This document shows positions 1-8,624 of a DNA stretch of 64,000 nt, piece by piece. Below the pieces are notes generated by a model. The model was not told the DNA's origin. It ran no database searches and saw only the letters and a program-made list of their open reading frames with translations. The translations under genes and the position numbers were made by a program. Source of the stretch: Gammaproteobacteria bacterium (GTDB lineage: Bacteria > Pseudomonadota > Gammaproteobacteria > Natronospirales > REEB76); NCBI GenBank assembly GCA_036383255.1, contig DASVOS010000018.1, positions 1-64,000 on the forward strand, given 5' to 3'. Position 1 is the first letter of the stretch. Each line of letters opens with the position of its first letter.

Positions 1-3000
1 GAAGCCCTTGACCGTTGGAGTCCAGAAGCCCTCCGCGACGGTGTCGCCGAGGACATAGCCGATGGTGTTGGTGGGTGAATTGCTGTAGTACTCGAAGGTC
101 TTGGTGTCGGCGCCGGAGTCCGCCACCTGGACCATGTTCACGGCGGTGAGCTGTACCGTGCCGTTCGGGTCGGTGAGGGTGAGGGTGGGTGCGGTACCGC
201 CCGTTGCAGGATCGATGTCATAGCTGCCGAAAGGGTCGCTGATCACGGCCCGGATGTAGACGGTGGTGTTCGGCTCGAAGATGTTGTTGGGTGGCGTGTT
301 GGTGCTGCTGTAGGCGGCGCTATACACGGTCACGCTATCCACGTTGATCACCGTGGAAGTCGCGAAGGTGATGGTGCTGTTGTTGGCGGCGGTCTTTTGG
401 GCGACAAGCATGGTGCGGGTGCCGCTACCCGCGGAGGTATTATGCACCCGCAGCACCAGCGTATCACCCGCGGCAAAGCTGGTGGCCGCCACGTTCACTG
501 TCAATGTGCGCAAGGTCAGCGTGGTGCTGTTGAAGTTGGCGGTGGAACCGCTGGTACCAAGGCTGGTGGTCCCGTTCTTCAGCAGTTCGACGAAGAAGGC
601 GCGATTCGTGTTGCCGCCGCTGCGCGCCGTCATCAAAGCCACGGTCACGGTCCCGGCGCTCAAGGTGAATGCCCTCTGGAATGCCGGGGACAGGGTCCAG
701 TCCAGCGTGCTGTTTTCGTTTACCGTGATGCCAGTGGTGTTGGCGGTCTGTGGCGTGCGGGTCAGCGTCTGGTTGTCGTACACATAAAGTATCTTGTTGC
801 CCGAGGCCGGTACCGACGACTGTTGCACCACGATAGTGGTGGCCGTAGGCGTAGACGCTGCGGTGCCGCCGATCACGGTAGCGCTGTTGTCGATGTTGTC
901 GCCCGGGGCCGCGCTGCCGCTGACCACCACGTCGAACACGATGTTAACCGTGCCGCTCGCGGGCACGCTGATGCCGGTGATATCGAGGTAGCCGGTGCCG
1001 TTGGAGCCGGTTCCGGTGCCGGTTGAGCCGTTGGTCGAGCCGCCCGGGATGCTGATGACGCTGTAGCTGGAGATGCCCGCCGGCATGTTGTCGGCGACTT
1101 CGATGTTGGTACCGGCGGCGGCGGCCGAGTCCTTCACCGAGATGGTGTATTCGATGGTGTCACCGGGCAACACGTCGCCGCCGTTCAGGTCCACCCAGGT
1201 CTTGGTGGAGGTGCTGTAGTTGGGCTTGCTGATGCTGGCATTGGTGACGGTGGAGGTGCTGCTGTCGTTGCCGGCGGTGCCGTCGGTGATGAAGGCGTTG
1301 GACACGGTGGCGGTGTTCACCACGTTGGCCGCCACGCTGCTGGAGAGCAGGGCACTCAGGGTGATCGTCGGGAAACTCGAACTGCTGGAGACCGAGGCGG
1401 TGGTGGTGCAGGTCACCACCTGGCCCACGGCGCCGCAGGTCCAGCCGGTACCGGTGGCGGAGATGTAGGTCAGGGTCGCCGGCAGCGTGTCGCTGACGGT
1501 GGTGGTCGTACCGCTCGGTACCGCCGAGGGACCGTTGTTGGTCACGGTGATCGTGTAGCTCACCGGCGCGCCGGCGGTGAAGGTGCCCACCGCAGTCTTG
1601 CTGATGGCCAGGTCAGCGGACGGATAGGTCACCGTGTCCGAGTCGGTGGCGCTGTTGTTGCCCGAGACGTTGTCGAAGTTGCCGCCACTCACACTCGCGG
1701 TATTGGCGATGGGGTTCGAGGCGAGGTTGCCCACCGTCACCGTCAGGCTGATGGTGGGATAGCTCGCGCCGCTGGCCAGGGAGTTGCTGCGGGTACAGGT
1801 GACGGTGCCGCTCACGTTGCCACAGGTCCAGCCGGTGCCGCTGGCGGAGGCGAAGGTCTCACCCGCCGGCAGCACGTCCGTGACGGTGGTGGTCCCGGCC
1901 GTGGCCGCCGGGCCATTGTTGGTCACGGTCAGTGTATAGGTGGTGTTGCTGCCGGCATTGATGCTGCTGACGCCATCGGTCTTGGTGATGGAGAGATCCG
2001 ACACCGGCGTGTTGGCCACGCTCACGATCTGGGCCGAGAGGTACACCAGGTCGCCGCCCGCTTGGTAGTAGGTTGTGGCGCTGGTATTGCCGGCGGTCAG
2101 GTAGCTCCCGATGTTGAAGGTGTCCAGATCCACGCCATAGTAGATCTGGTCTGTCGCCGTGGTCCCTGTACAACTCAGGGTGTTGATAGTCGAGTTGTAC
2201 TGGTTGTTGGCACCGTCGCAGGCATCGGTCAACACATTGCCGTTGAACTGCAGATCCTCGCCGGTGTTGAGGTCCGGGTCACCTTCCCAGGTGATCACTG
2301 AGAACTTGCCGTCGATGCCGGAGCTCGGGATCTGGAAGTTGTTCGGGTTGAGAGTGATGTTGCTGTTGCGGAAGGCCTGGAAGCCCTCGAACACGTTGAT
2401 GACCCGGTTGTTCTCGCTGGGGTTGCTGTAGATCACCACCAGGCTCCATCCCGCCAGCACGGCGGCGTTGCCGCAGTAGGTGACCAAACCCTGGTCGGTG
2501 GTGGTGACGGTCAGGCCGCCGAAGGTATAGGTGCCATTGCCGGTGACGATGCCGGAGACGTCCGCCGCGCCGCTGAAGAAAGACAGGTTGTCGCCTCCAC
2601 CCGCCGCGAAGGTATCCGTGTACTGGCGACCGGCGGCAGCATTCACGGTGTTGCCGTCCAGCGTCACGCTGTAGTCGGTGGTGCTGCCTGATCCTGCCCA
2701 ATAGAGGTAGGCCGCCAGGACCGTGGATCCGGCTGGGATACCAGACACGGTTCCATTGCTGGTGGTACCCACCAGGCAGGGATTGCCCGTGTTGGACTGG
2801 GTGCGCAGGGTATTGCCCGTCACCACATAGTTGATGTTGCCGGCAAAGCTCGCGAAAAGATTCACGGTTGTACCGGCAGATGCCTGTTCAGAAGGCAGGC
2901 AACAGGCCAACAGTGCCGCGAGTGCTACTGCCGCATAGGCATGGATTCGATCAGTCCGAAAATATATCCGGCTACGAACGTAATGTTCTGTACATTTATG

Positions 3001-3060
3001 AACTGAGGGAATCTCGGGAAGGAGGGAGACTAATGCTCTGAGAAAGTGACGGAGCCTCAT
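1..3060 (-). CDS. Large exported DUF11-repeat protein (5' part; gene continues past left edge)
   Basis: One uninterrupted minus-strand frame runs from an ATG at 3060 to the window edge, about 1,020 residues with no stop, so the C-terminus is missing. Residues ~41-62 form a signal peptide (hydrophobic core AVALAALLACCL, then SEQASA) after an unusually long N-region. Residues ~65-345 form an N-terminal domain of the DUF3344-like adhesin type (AAYLYWAGSGS, VLAGWSLVVIYSNPSENN). From ~348 come at least two DUF11 immunoglobulin-like repeats: LSITKTD...TVTNNGP...VTDVLPAG, and LAISKTA...TVTNNGP...VSDTLPA starting near 482. A third, divergent module follows from ~608, then Thr/Asn/Ser-rich modules. 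Such proteins are cell-surface or secreted stalk-like proteins, and a precise function cannot be given. Composition matches neighbours. The start has no clear Shine-Dalgarno and is the least certain part. Confidence 0.85.
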   Translation of the reverse strand, partial: MRLRHFLRALVSLLPEIPSVHKCTEHYVRSRIYFRTDRIHAYAAVALAALLACCLPSEQASAGTTVNLFASFAGNINYVVTGNTLRTQSNTGNPCLVGTTSNGTVSGIPAGSTVLAAYLYWAGSGSTTDYSVTLDGNTVNAAAGRQYTDTFAAGGGDNLSFFSGAADVSGIVTGNGTYTFGGLTVTTTDQGLVTYCGNAAVLAGWSLVVIYSNPSENNRVINVFEGFQAFRNSNITLNPNNFQIPSSGIDGKFSVITWEGDPDLNTGEDLQFNGNVLTDACDGANNQYNSTINTLSCTGTTATDQIYYGVDLDTFNIGSYLTAGNTSATTYYQAGGDLVYLSAQIVSVANTPVSDLSITKTDGVSSINAGSNTTYTLTVTNNGPAATAGTTTVTDVLPAGETFASASGTGWTCGNVSGTVTCTRSNSLASGASYPTISLTVTVGNLASNPIANTASVSGGNFDNVSGNNSATDSDTVTYPSADLAISKTAVGTFTAGAPVSYTITVTNNGPSAVPSGTTTTVSDTLPATLTYISATGTGWTCGAVGQVVTCTTTASVSSSSSFPTITLSALLSSSVAANVVNTATVSNAFITDGTAGNDSSTSTVTNASISKPNYSTSTKTWVDLNGGDVLPGDTIEYTISVKDSAAAAGTNIEVADNMPAGISSYSVISIPGGSTNGSTGTGTGSNGTGYLDITGISVPASGTVNIVFDVVVSGSAAPGDNIDNSATVIGGTAASTPTATTIVVQQSSVPASGNKILYVYDNQTLTRTPQTANTTGITVNENSTLDWTLSPAFQRAFTLSAGTVTVALMTARSGGNTNRAFFVELLKNGTTSLGTSGSTANFNSTTLTLRTLTVNVAATSFAAGDTLVLRVHNTSAGSGTRTMLVAQKTAANNSTITFATSTVINVDSVTVYSAAYSSTNTPPNNIFEPNTTVYIRAVISDPFGSYDIDPATGGTAPTLTLTDPNGTVQLTAVNMVQVADSGADTKTFEYYSNSPTNTIGYVLGDTVAEGFWTPTVKGF

Positions 3061-3165
3061 CGCTTATGGAAAATACCACAAACGGAACATGCGGCTTTAC
3101 GTCAAATGAATTATCTTACCGACAGATATATCGGTATCCGGATGTATCGATGGGCGCAACAGATG

Positions 3166-3384
3166 TCAGCGCTTCTTCCGCGGCACCACCAGTAACAGAA
3201 CCCCGGCCACGATGGCACCCACACCGGCCCATACCGGGACGCTCACATGCTCCTGCGTCTTCACATCGAACGCCACGGGGCCGATTTTTGCTTCGTGGGA
3301 CTTCGGATAACTGAACCCGCCGTATACCAGCGCGAACAGCCCGCCCGCCACCAGCAATATCGCGATCACTCTCGATGCTTTCAT
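3166..3384 (-). CDS. Small two-helix inner-membrane protein, function unknown
   Basis: This encodes a 72-residue protein beginning MKASRVIAI. The start at 3384 is chosen over an upstream in-frame ATG at 3423 because AGGAG lies seven bases before it. Two predicted membrane helices (about residues 5-24 and 46-66) flank a short segment with KIGPVAFDVKTQEHVSVPVW, and the protein ends in a basic PRKKR tail, which would place both termini in the cytoplasm. I recognise the layout of short hypothetical membrane proteins found in many proteobacteria but no functional family. It stands alone, tail to head with the large DUF11 gene and divergent from the small secreted protein at 3563. Confidence 0.7.
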   Translation of the reverse strand: MKASRVIAILLVAGGLFALVYGGFSYPKSHEAKIGPVAFDVKTQEHVSVPVWAGVGAIVAGVLLLVVPRKKR

Positions 3385-3562
3385 TGGCGCTCCTGGCTCA
3401 CTGCGTGATCCCGTGAATCGCACGACTTATCCATCGTACATCAGATGCGTGAGCCGTTGCGGATTGAACTGTGGAATAGCGCACGGAACAGGCAGCCCAC
3501 GGCGCCTAACTTTATAAACGCATGCTGAACAGTGACTTATTGGAAACAAATGGTGAATCGTC

Positions 3563-3832
3563 ATGAAGAACCTTTCCGCCTCCCTGCTCCTCTGCCTGGC
3601 GTCCGCGGGCGCCGTGGCGGCCCCGATCCCCACCCCCACGCCACCCTCATCCACGCACATGGCGCCGCCGGGCTCGACTCGCTGCCCACCGGGTGCCGCT
3701 ACTCATTCGCTCACGCCGCATTCCGCCACCGCTCCGGCGGTGCCGCGCAATCCGGATGAGCGCATGACGCCGGAACAGCCGATGCAGCCGCGCCCGCCTC
3801 AGCAGGACGTGCCGCCGCCGCCCTGCGGCTGA
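3563..3832 (+). CDS. Small proline-rich secreted protein
   Basis: This encodes 89 residues. A clear signal peptide (MKNLSASLLLCLASAGAVAA) is followed by a mature part of about 69 residues, dominated by Pro, Thr, Ser and Ala and ending in RPPQQDVPPPPCG. The mature region holds two cysteines (about residues 41 and 88) that could form one disulfide. There is no recognisable domain and the sequence looks intrinsically disordered. The ribosome site is weak (GGTGAATCGTC before the ATG). The gene ends only 9 nt before the longest possible start of the ferritin-like gene. The signal peptide is the main evidence that it is real. The opposite-strand frame through 3427-3660 has no such feature. Confidence 0.55.
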   Translation: MKNLSASLLLCLASAGAVAAPIPTPTPPSSTHMAPPGSTRCPPGAATHSLTPHSATAPAVPRNPDERMTPEQPMQPRPPQQDVPPPPCG

Positions 3833-3919
3833 TTCGTCTGGATGCCTGCGGCGGTGACCCGCCGTGGTCTTCAGGGAACCGAGGAGGTTCCTGCAAGGTC
3901 ATCGTGCGTCAGGGCTGTT

Positions 3920-4831
3920 ATGGAAGACCGGAGAACCCACGTGCTCCCCGACCTAGTGTCGGCCACACCGCTTTCAGGCATCCGCCAGCGCTGGACGCTG
4001 GAGGACATCCCTTGGCACGAGGTGGACCATGAAGCGATAGAAGACGACGAGCTCCTCTTCTACCTTGTGGTCACCGCCTCCTTCATCGAGACCGCCACCG
4101 ACACTTACGCACGCAATCTGGCGAGGCATTTCGACGGCGACCCTCAGGTCACTGCATGGCTCGAGCAGCGCTGGCAGCCGGAGGAGTTGCAGCATGGCCG
4201 GGCCCTGCGCTGCTACGTGCAGGTGGTCTGGCCTGGCCTCGACTGGCACGAGGTGTACCGGGGGTTCTTCACCGAATTCTCCGCCAAGTGCAGCAGCGAC
4301 GGACTGGAAGCCACGCACTGCCTGGAAGCCGTCTCCCGCTGCATGGTGGAGATGGGCACCGCCAGCTACTACGCCACCCTGAGCCGCCTGAGCCCTGAAC
4401 CGGTGCTGGAATTGCTCACCGGCCTCATCCGCGAGGACGAGGTCCGGCACTACAAGTACTTCTACCGGTTCTTCCGCCACTACCGGGAACGCGAGGGCAT
4501 GGGCCGGCTGCGTATCCTAACCGCCATCCTGCGCCGGCTGCGCATGATGGACGTGGGCGACAGCAGCATCGCGCTCAAGCATGCCTATCTCGCGCGATAC
4601 CCGCGTGCCAGCTTCGACCGCAAGGTGTACCGGGGCATTCAGGCACGCATCCGCGGCCTCATGCAGCGGGACTTCCCGCTGCACATGAGCATGAAGATGA
4701 CTCTCAAACCCCTCGACCTCGGCCCGCGCACGCAACAGGCCGTCTTGTCGTCCCTGACCTTCTTGTCCCGGCGCTTCCTGCACAACCCGGCCGGAGGCAC
4801 GTTGAGACACCTGAACACGGGCCTCTCCTAG
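3920..4831 (+). CDS. Ferritin-like diiron protein, acyl-ACP desaturase/AurF-like
   Basis: This encodes 303 residues from the ATG at 3920, chosen because AGGG sits five bases upstream. An in-frame ATG at 3842 would add 26 poorly organised residues and has no ribosome site. The all-helical sequence carries the spaced carboxylate/histidine pattern of a four-helix-bundle diiron site: Glu57 in FIETAT, Glu89-x2-His92 in PEELQHG, Glu144 in MVEMG, and Glu174-x2-His177 in EDEVRHYKY. This matches the ferritin-like oxygenase fold shared by stearoyl-ACP desaturases and N-oxygenases. No redox partner is adjacent. The substrate is unknown and the diiron assignment is inferred from motif spacing. The Arg/Lys-rich C-terminal ~90 residues have no recognised domain. 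Confidence 0.75.
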   Translation: MEDRRTHVLPDLVSATPLSGIRQRWTLEDIPWHEVDHEAIEDDELLFYLVVTASFIETATDTYARNLARHFDGDPQVTAWLEQRWQPEELQHGRALRCYVQVVWPGLDWHEVYRGFFTEFSAKCSSDGLEATHCLEAVSRCMVEMGTASYYATLSRLSPEPVLELLTGLIREDEVRHYKYFYRFFRHYREREGMGRLRILTAILRRLRMMDVGDSSIALKHAYLARYPRASFDRKVYRGIQARIRGLMQRDFPLHMSMKMTLKPLDLGPRTQQAVLSSLTFLSRRFLHNPAGGTLRHLNTGLS

Positions 4832-4898
4832 CGCACCTTCCCCGGCATCCATGGGCCGTCGTAAACTGGCCGCCGGTGACCGGTAACAAGGGGATGAT

Positions 4899-5489
4899 AT
4901 GTCGGTATTTGAACGCTTGATGATGGGCGCGCTGGTGGTGGCAAGCCTGACAGCACCGGGCTGGGCCAGGGCTGACGCGGGTACGGGAGAGACTCATCCC
5001 GTGCTGGATTTCGGCCTGACCCGCGGTGGCGACAAGCTGCTGGATGCCCATTTCTTCGTGGGCGGCCGCGAGAGCATCCATGCCGGTGACGCATTCTACG
5101 GCGACTTCGGCATGATCCATGACCTGCAGGACTCGGACTGGAGCGTCAAGCTCACCGGGGGCTACGCCTTCGCCAGCATCGGCTCCTTCTGGAGCAGCCG
5201 CACCTTCAAGCGCTTCCCCGTGGAGGCGCTGATGATCTACAACACCGGCCGGCAGCATATCGGTTTCGGCGCGACCTACCACTTCAATCCCCAGCTGGAC
5301 ATGAACGGCCACGGCGACGACGTGCGCTACCACGGCGCGCCGGGCGTGATCCTGCAGTACCAGTACTGGATGTTCGGCGCCCGCTACACCTACGTCCGCT
5401 ACAAGCCTCGCAACCTGCCGGGCTACCCGACCCTGGACGGCAGCAGCCTCGGCCTCTTCGTCAGCATCGAGTTCGGCAAGGACGATTAA
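4899..5489 (+). CDS. Exported beta-barrel-like outer membrane protein, function unknown
   Basis: This encodes 196 residues. AAGGGG lies six bases before the ATG. A signal peptide (about residues 1-26, ending ARADA) precedes a sequence of alternating aromatic and glycine-rich strands: VLDFGLTRGGDKLL, YGDFGMIHDL, VKLTGGYAF, IGFGATYHFNP, VILQYQYWMFGARYTYVRY and SLGLFVSIEFG. This is the pattern of an eight-stranded outer-membrane barrel of the OmpW/PagP size class. No family-specific catalytic residues are recognised. A strong intrinsic terminator follows 24 nt after the stop, so the gene is the end of its transcript. It is probably monocistronic or co-transcribed with the ferritin-like gene 67 nt upstream. 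Confidence 0.7.
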   Translation: MSVFERLMMGALVVASLTAPGWARADAGTGETHPVLDFGLTRGGDKLLDAHFFVGGRESIHAGDAFYGDFGMIHDLQDSDWSVKLTGGYAFASIGSFWSSRTFKRFPVEALMIYNTGRQHIGFGATYHFNPQLDMNGHGDDVRYHGAPGVILQYQYWMFGARYTYVRYKPRNLPGYPTLDGSSLGLFVSIEFGKDD

Positions 5490-5513
5490 TCCGGACAGTC
5501 CTGTTCGATCACA

Positions 5514-5547
5514 GACCCCAGCACTCATGGTGCTGGGGTCTTTCTTT
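5514..5547 (+). terminator. Rho-independent terminator after the OM protein gene
   Basis: An 11-bp perfect stem (GACCCCAGCAC / GTGCTGGGGTC) with a TCATG loop is followed by TTTCTTT. It lies 24 nt after the stop of the gene ending at 5489. Confidence 0.9.
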
Positions 5548-5574
5548 ATGGCTAACAAAATCTTAAATGTGGGA

Positions 5575-5589
5575 TGGCTACGGGTGGGC
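5575..5589. repeat. 15-bp direct copy of the tRNA-Met 3' end
   Basis: The sequence TGGCTACGGGTGGGC at 5575-5589 is identical to 5831-5845, the discriminator, acceptor 3' strand and start of the T arm of the tRNA-Met gene on the minus strand. The two copies are in the same orientation and 256 bp apart. No integrase lies between them. Confidence 0.6.
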
Positions 5590-5629
5590 GCGAGGCATCG
5601 CCTCGCGCGGGCAGCCAGGATGGCTGCCC
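5588..5629. repeat. Tandem hairpin modules (family 2, copy 1)
   Basis: Two perfect adjacent inverted repeats: GCGCGAGGC-ATC-GCCTCGCGC (5588-5608) and GGGCAGCCA-GGA-TGGCTGCCC (5609-5629). The same modules, with both arms changed together and the loops kept, occur in inverted orientation at 44069-44151. The rest of the gap to the tRNA (5630-5827) holds further imperfect stems (for example CTTTTCGC near 5693 with GCGAAAAG near 5717) and no convincing gene. Confidence 0.75.
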
Positions 5630-5827
5630 TGGACAGCTGGCCGGAGAGGGGTGAGCGTCGCAGACACGAACGCTCGCCAGGGACGGCGGGCCGGGCTTTT
5701 CGCGGAGCAGGAGGCGGAGCGAAAAGGGAGGCCGGCGACGGACCACCGACCAAATCAAATTGGGAATAATGCTGGAGGTCGGTGCCAGCTACTGGACCAA
5801 CCCATGCATTTCTACTTCGTTGAGATA

Positions 5828-5904
5828 TGGTGGCTACGGGTGGGCTCGAACCACCGACCTCAGCATTATGAGTGCCGCGCTCTAACCAGCTGAGCTACGT
5901 AGCC
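5828..5904 (-). tRNA. tRNA-Met (CAT), elongator type
   Basis: On the minus strand, 77 nt including an encoded CCA. The seven-base-pair acceptor GGCTACG / CGTAGCC, D arm with GCTCAGCTGGTTAGAGC, anticodon loop CTCATAA (anticodon CAT) and T loop GGTTCGAGCC are all visible. The 5' part closely matches the E. coli elongator methionine tRNA as I remember it, not the initiator (whose acceptor begins with a C:A mismatch). It sits downstream of ychF in the same orientation. Confidence 0.95.
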
Positions 5905-5979
5905 GTGTGACCTTCCGACGGGGCCGCAGATTCTCGGTTCTTTTCCCTTCCCAGTCAAGGACTAAGCGGATTCCCCGTG

Positions 5980-7071
5980 TCAGACATTGAATCTGAAGTG
6001 CATCACATCGCCCTCATGGACGACGTAGTCCTTCCCTTCCAGCCGCCACTTGCCCGCTTCCTTGGCGCCGGCCTCGCCCTTGTGGGTGATGAAATCCCCG
6101 TAGGCCACCACCTCGGCGCGGATGAAACCCTTCTCGAAATCGGTGTGGATCACGCCCGCCGCCTGGGGAGCGGTGGCGCCCTTGCGCACGGTCCAGGCCC
6201 GCACCTCCTTCTCGCCGGCGGTGAAGTAGGTCTCGAGCCCCAGCAGCTTGTAGGCCGCGCGGATCACGCGGTTGAGGCCAGGCTCCGTGAGTCCCATGTC
6301 CTTCAGGAAGTCCGCCTTGTCGGCGTCCTCCAGCTGGGCTATCTCCGCCTCCATGGCGGCGCAGACCGCCACGATCTCGCTGTTCTCCGAAGCGGCCAGG
6401 GCCTTCACCTTGTCCAGCAGCGGATTGTTCTCGAAACCGTGCTCGTCCACGTTCGCCACATAGAGGGTGGGCTTCAGGGTGATGAGGTTGAACTCCCGCA
6501 CCATGGCCTTCTCCTCCGGGGAGAGCTTGAGGCCGCGGGCGGGCTTGGCCTGGTCGAGCTGTGCCTTCAGGGCCTCCAGCACCTTCTGCCTCGCGATGGC
6601 ATCCTTGTCGCCGGACTTGGCGACCTTGGCGTTGCGTTCCACCCCGCGGCTCACGGCCTCGAGGTCCGCGAGCGCGAGCTCGGTGTTGATGGTCTCGATG
6701 TCCGAAAGCGGGTCCACCTTGCCGGACACGTGCACTACGTCGGCGTTCTCGAAGCAGCGCACCACGTGGGCGATGGCGTCGGTCTCGCGGATGTGGGACA
6801 GGAACTGGTTGCCTAGCCCCTCGCCCTTGGAGGCGCCGGCCACCAGGCCCGCGATGTCCACGAACTCCACCGCCGCCGGCACCAGCTTCTGCGGTTTCAC
6901 GATGCCCGCGAGTTCGTCCAGGCGCGCGTCCGGTACCGCCACCACGCCCACGTTGGGGTCGATGGTGCAGAAGGGATAGTTCTCGGCCGCGATACCGGCC
7001 TTGGTGAGTGCGTTGAACAGGGTCGACTTGCCGACGTTAGGCAGGCCGACGATACCGCATTTGATGCCCAT
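5980..7071 (-). CDS. ychF: Redox-regulated ATPase YchF (Obg-like)
   Basis: This encodes 363 residues, the usual family length. It is a TRAFAC-class P-loop protein of the Obg/OLA1 group that binds ATP rather than GTP and associates with ribosomes in stress responses. Visible motifs are the Walker [15 protein letters not shown] at residues 8-21, switch [29 protein letters not shown] (G3), and the C-terminal TGS-like domain ([17 protein letters not shown] through to [16 protein letters not shown]). The start is supported by CCAGGAAACC just before the ATG. It is the last gene of the ispE-tRNA-prs-rplY-pth-ychF series, 26 nt after pth, the usual pth-ychF pairing. Confidence 0.97.
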   Translation of the reverse strand: MGIKCGIVGLPNVGKSTLFNALTKAGIAAENYPFCTIDPNVGVVAVPDARLDELAGIVKPQKLVPAAVEFVDIAGLVAGASKGEGLGNQFLSHIRETDAIAHVVRCFENADVVHVSGKVDPLSDIETINTELALADLEAVSRGVERNAKVAKSGDKDAIARQKVLEALKAQLDQAKPARGLKLSPEEKAMVREFNLITLKPTLYVANVDEHGFENNPLLDKVKALAASENSEIVAVCAAMEAEIAQLEDADKADFLKDMGLTEPGLNRVIRAAYKLLGLETYFTAGEKEVRAWTVRKGATAPQAAGVIHTDFEKGFIRAEVVAYGDFITHKGEAGAKEAGKWRLEGKDYVVHEGDVMHFRFNV

Positions 7072-7097
7072 GGTTTCCTGGTATCTCTGATAGGGGG

Positions 7098-7730
7098 TCA
7101 GGCGCCGGCGGCGCCTTCACCTTCGGGTTTATTGCGCTTGTTGCGCGGGATCACCCCGCGGCTGTGCAGGGCCTGCGTGACCTTGTCGAACTGGCCGTCC
7201 AGGAGCTGCGGCATGGCCTCCACCGTGGCGCCGATGGCCTCCATGATGGCAGCCTCCTCCTCGCGCCCGGCCCGCTCCAGCACGTAGTCGATCACGTCGC
7301 GGGAGCCGTTTGGATGCGCGATGCCGAAGCGCGCCCGCATGTAGTTCTCGCCCAAGTGGGCGGTGATGTCCTTAAGGCCGTTGTGGCCGCCGGAACCGCC
7401 CCCCTTCTTCAGACGTACCGTGCCGAAGGGCAGGTCCAGGTCGTCATGGGCCACCAGTATTCCTTCCGGTGGCACCTTGAGGTAGGACGAGAGGGCCTTC
7501 ACCGCCTGGCCGCTGCGGTTCATGAACGTGGTGGGCTTCAGGAGCCTGACATCATGCCCGCCGATGCTCACCCGGCATACGTCGCCGCTGAACTTACGCT
7601 CGGCGCTGAAGGTGCCGCCATGGGCGCGCGCCAGCGCATCCACGAACCACCAGCCGGCGTTGTGGCGGGTCATAACGTAATCGGCCCCGGGATTGCCGAG
7701 GCCGACCACGAGCTGTATGGGGACTGCCAT
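7098..7730 (-). CDS. pth: Peptidyl-tRNA hydrolase
   Basis: Hydrolyses peptidyl-tRNA released by drop-off, recycling tRNA in the cytoplasm. From the ATG at 7730 the protein has 210 residues. Family motifs are [11 protein letters not shown] at the N-terminus, TRHNAGWW with the catalytic His23, [15 protein letters not shown] with the conserved Asp, and [12 protein letters not shown]. The C-terminal ~20 residues ([15 protein letters not shown]) are a lineage-specific tail. An in-frame ATG at 7751 would add MPCILSC. Neither start has a good ribosome site, and 7730 is preferred because the fold begins immediately after it. It lies 57 nt downstream of rplY and 26 nt upstream of ychF, an operon order common in gammaproteobacteria. 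Confidence 0.96.
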   Translation of the reverse strand: MAVPIQLVVGLGNPGADYVMTRHNAGWWFVDALARAHGGTFSAERKFSGDVCRVSIGGHDVRLLKPTTFMNRSGQAVKALSSYLKVPPEGILVAHDDLDLPFGTVRLKKGGGSGGHNGLKDITAHLGENYMRARFGIAHPNGSRDVIDYVLERAGREEEAAIMEAIGATVEAMPQLLDGQFDKVTQALHSRGVIPRNKRNKPEGEGAAGA

Positions 7731-7787
7731 GCAGGACAGGATGCAAGGCATGGGCGGCGCCCCCGCAGGGGCGCCGCCGCACGCCGT

Positions 7788-8537
7788 TTACTTCTTGCCC
7801 TTGTCGGCGGCAGGTGCCTTGGCGCCGGCAGCCGCCGGAGCCTTGGCATCGCCCGCCTTCGCCTCGCCGCCCGCCGCAGGAGCGGCAGCGCCTTCGGCCG
7901 GCGCCGCTGCGCCTTCCGCCGGAGCCGCGGCAGCCACGGGCTCTTCCTCCACCTCGACGCGCGGATGGTGGATGGAGACCACGGGCAGGTTGTGCTCTTC
8001 GCCGTAAGCGAGCTGCACGACGCGGACGCCCTCGGGGAGCTTGAGGTCAGACAGGTGCAGCGCCTTGTTGAGCTCGAGGGTGAGGATGTCCACTTCGATG
8101 AACTCGGGGAGGTAGCGCGGCAAGCACGCGATCTCCACCTCGATCATGTTGTGCGAGACCACGCCGCCCTGGGTCTTCACGCCCACGGCTTCCTTCTCGT
8201 TCTTGAAGTGCAGCGGCACGTGCACGCGGATCTCGATGTCGTCCTTAACGCGCAGGAAGTCCAGGTGCATGATGACCGGCTTGGCGGGATGCCGCTGCAG
8301 GTCCTTGATGATCGCCTGGTGCTCCTCGCTCCCCACCTTGATCTTGAGGATGTGGGAGTAGAACGCCTCGTGCGAGAGGCTGTTCTGCACCTCGTTGTGA
8401 TTGAAGCTGAGCTGCACGGGACCTTCGCCGGCGCCGTACAGGATGCCCGGAACGCGGCCCAGACGACGCAGGCGGCGGCTCGCACCTTTCCCCTTGTCGG
8501 ATCTGAGCTCAGCGTTCAGATTGAAGCTGATAGCCAT
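7788..8537 (-). CDS. rplY: Ribosomal protein bL25, long TL5/Ctc form
   Basis: Binds 5S rRNA in the large subunit. The start at 8537 (MAISFNLNAELRSDKGKGASRRLRR) has GGAG ten bases upstream. The longer upstream frame is not supported. The protein has 249 residues: an N-terminal L25 domain (residues ~1-95; RVPGILYGAGEGP, YSHILKIKVG, HLDFLRVKDD), a C-terminal beta-barrel TL5/Ctc domain (~96-190; IEVEIACLPRYLPEFIEVDI, KLPEGVRV), and an Ala/Pro/Gly-rich tail (~195-249) made of imperfect AAAPAEG repeats ending in KGKK. The tail is probably unstructured. Upstream, between prs and this gene, lies an array of four hairpins. Confidence 0.95.
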   Translation of the reverse strand: MAISFNLNAELRSDKGKGASRRLRRLGRVPGILYGAGEGPVQLSFNHNEVQNSLSHEAFYSHILKIKVGSEEHQAIIKDLQRHPAKPVIMHLDFLRVKDDIEIRVHVPLHFKNEKEAVGVKTQGGVVSHNMIEVEIACLPRYLPEFIEVDILTLELNKALHLSDLKLPEGVRVVQLAYGEEHNLPVVSIHHPRVEVEEEPVAAAAPAEGAAAPAEGAAAPAAGGEAKAGDAKAPAAAGAKAPAADKGKK

Positions 8538-8624
8538 TTCAAATACTCCATCTACAGTTACAAAATGCCGGACCCGCGACCAAGGCCGGCTGCCCATGTC
8601 CGAACCGCAAGGCCCGAACGAAAA

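Noticed and set aside
3427-3660. 77-residue minus-strand frame over the small secreted gene
   Set aside because: No signal, domain or ribosome site; the plus-strand frame has a clear signal peptide.
5567-5893. Open frame ending in WLRVGSNHRP-type sequence
   Set aside because: Its 3' part is the tRNA-Met gene read antisense and the rest is hairpin repeat; no start signal or conserved domain.
5575-5904. Prophage or integrative island at tRNA-Met
   Set aside because: The 15-bp direct repeat encloses only ~240 bp and there is no integrase or phage gene, so it is reported only as a possible scar.
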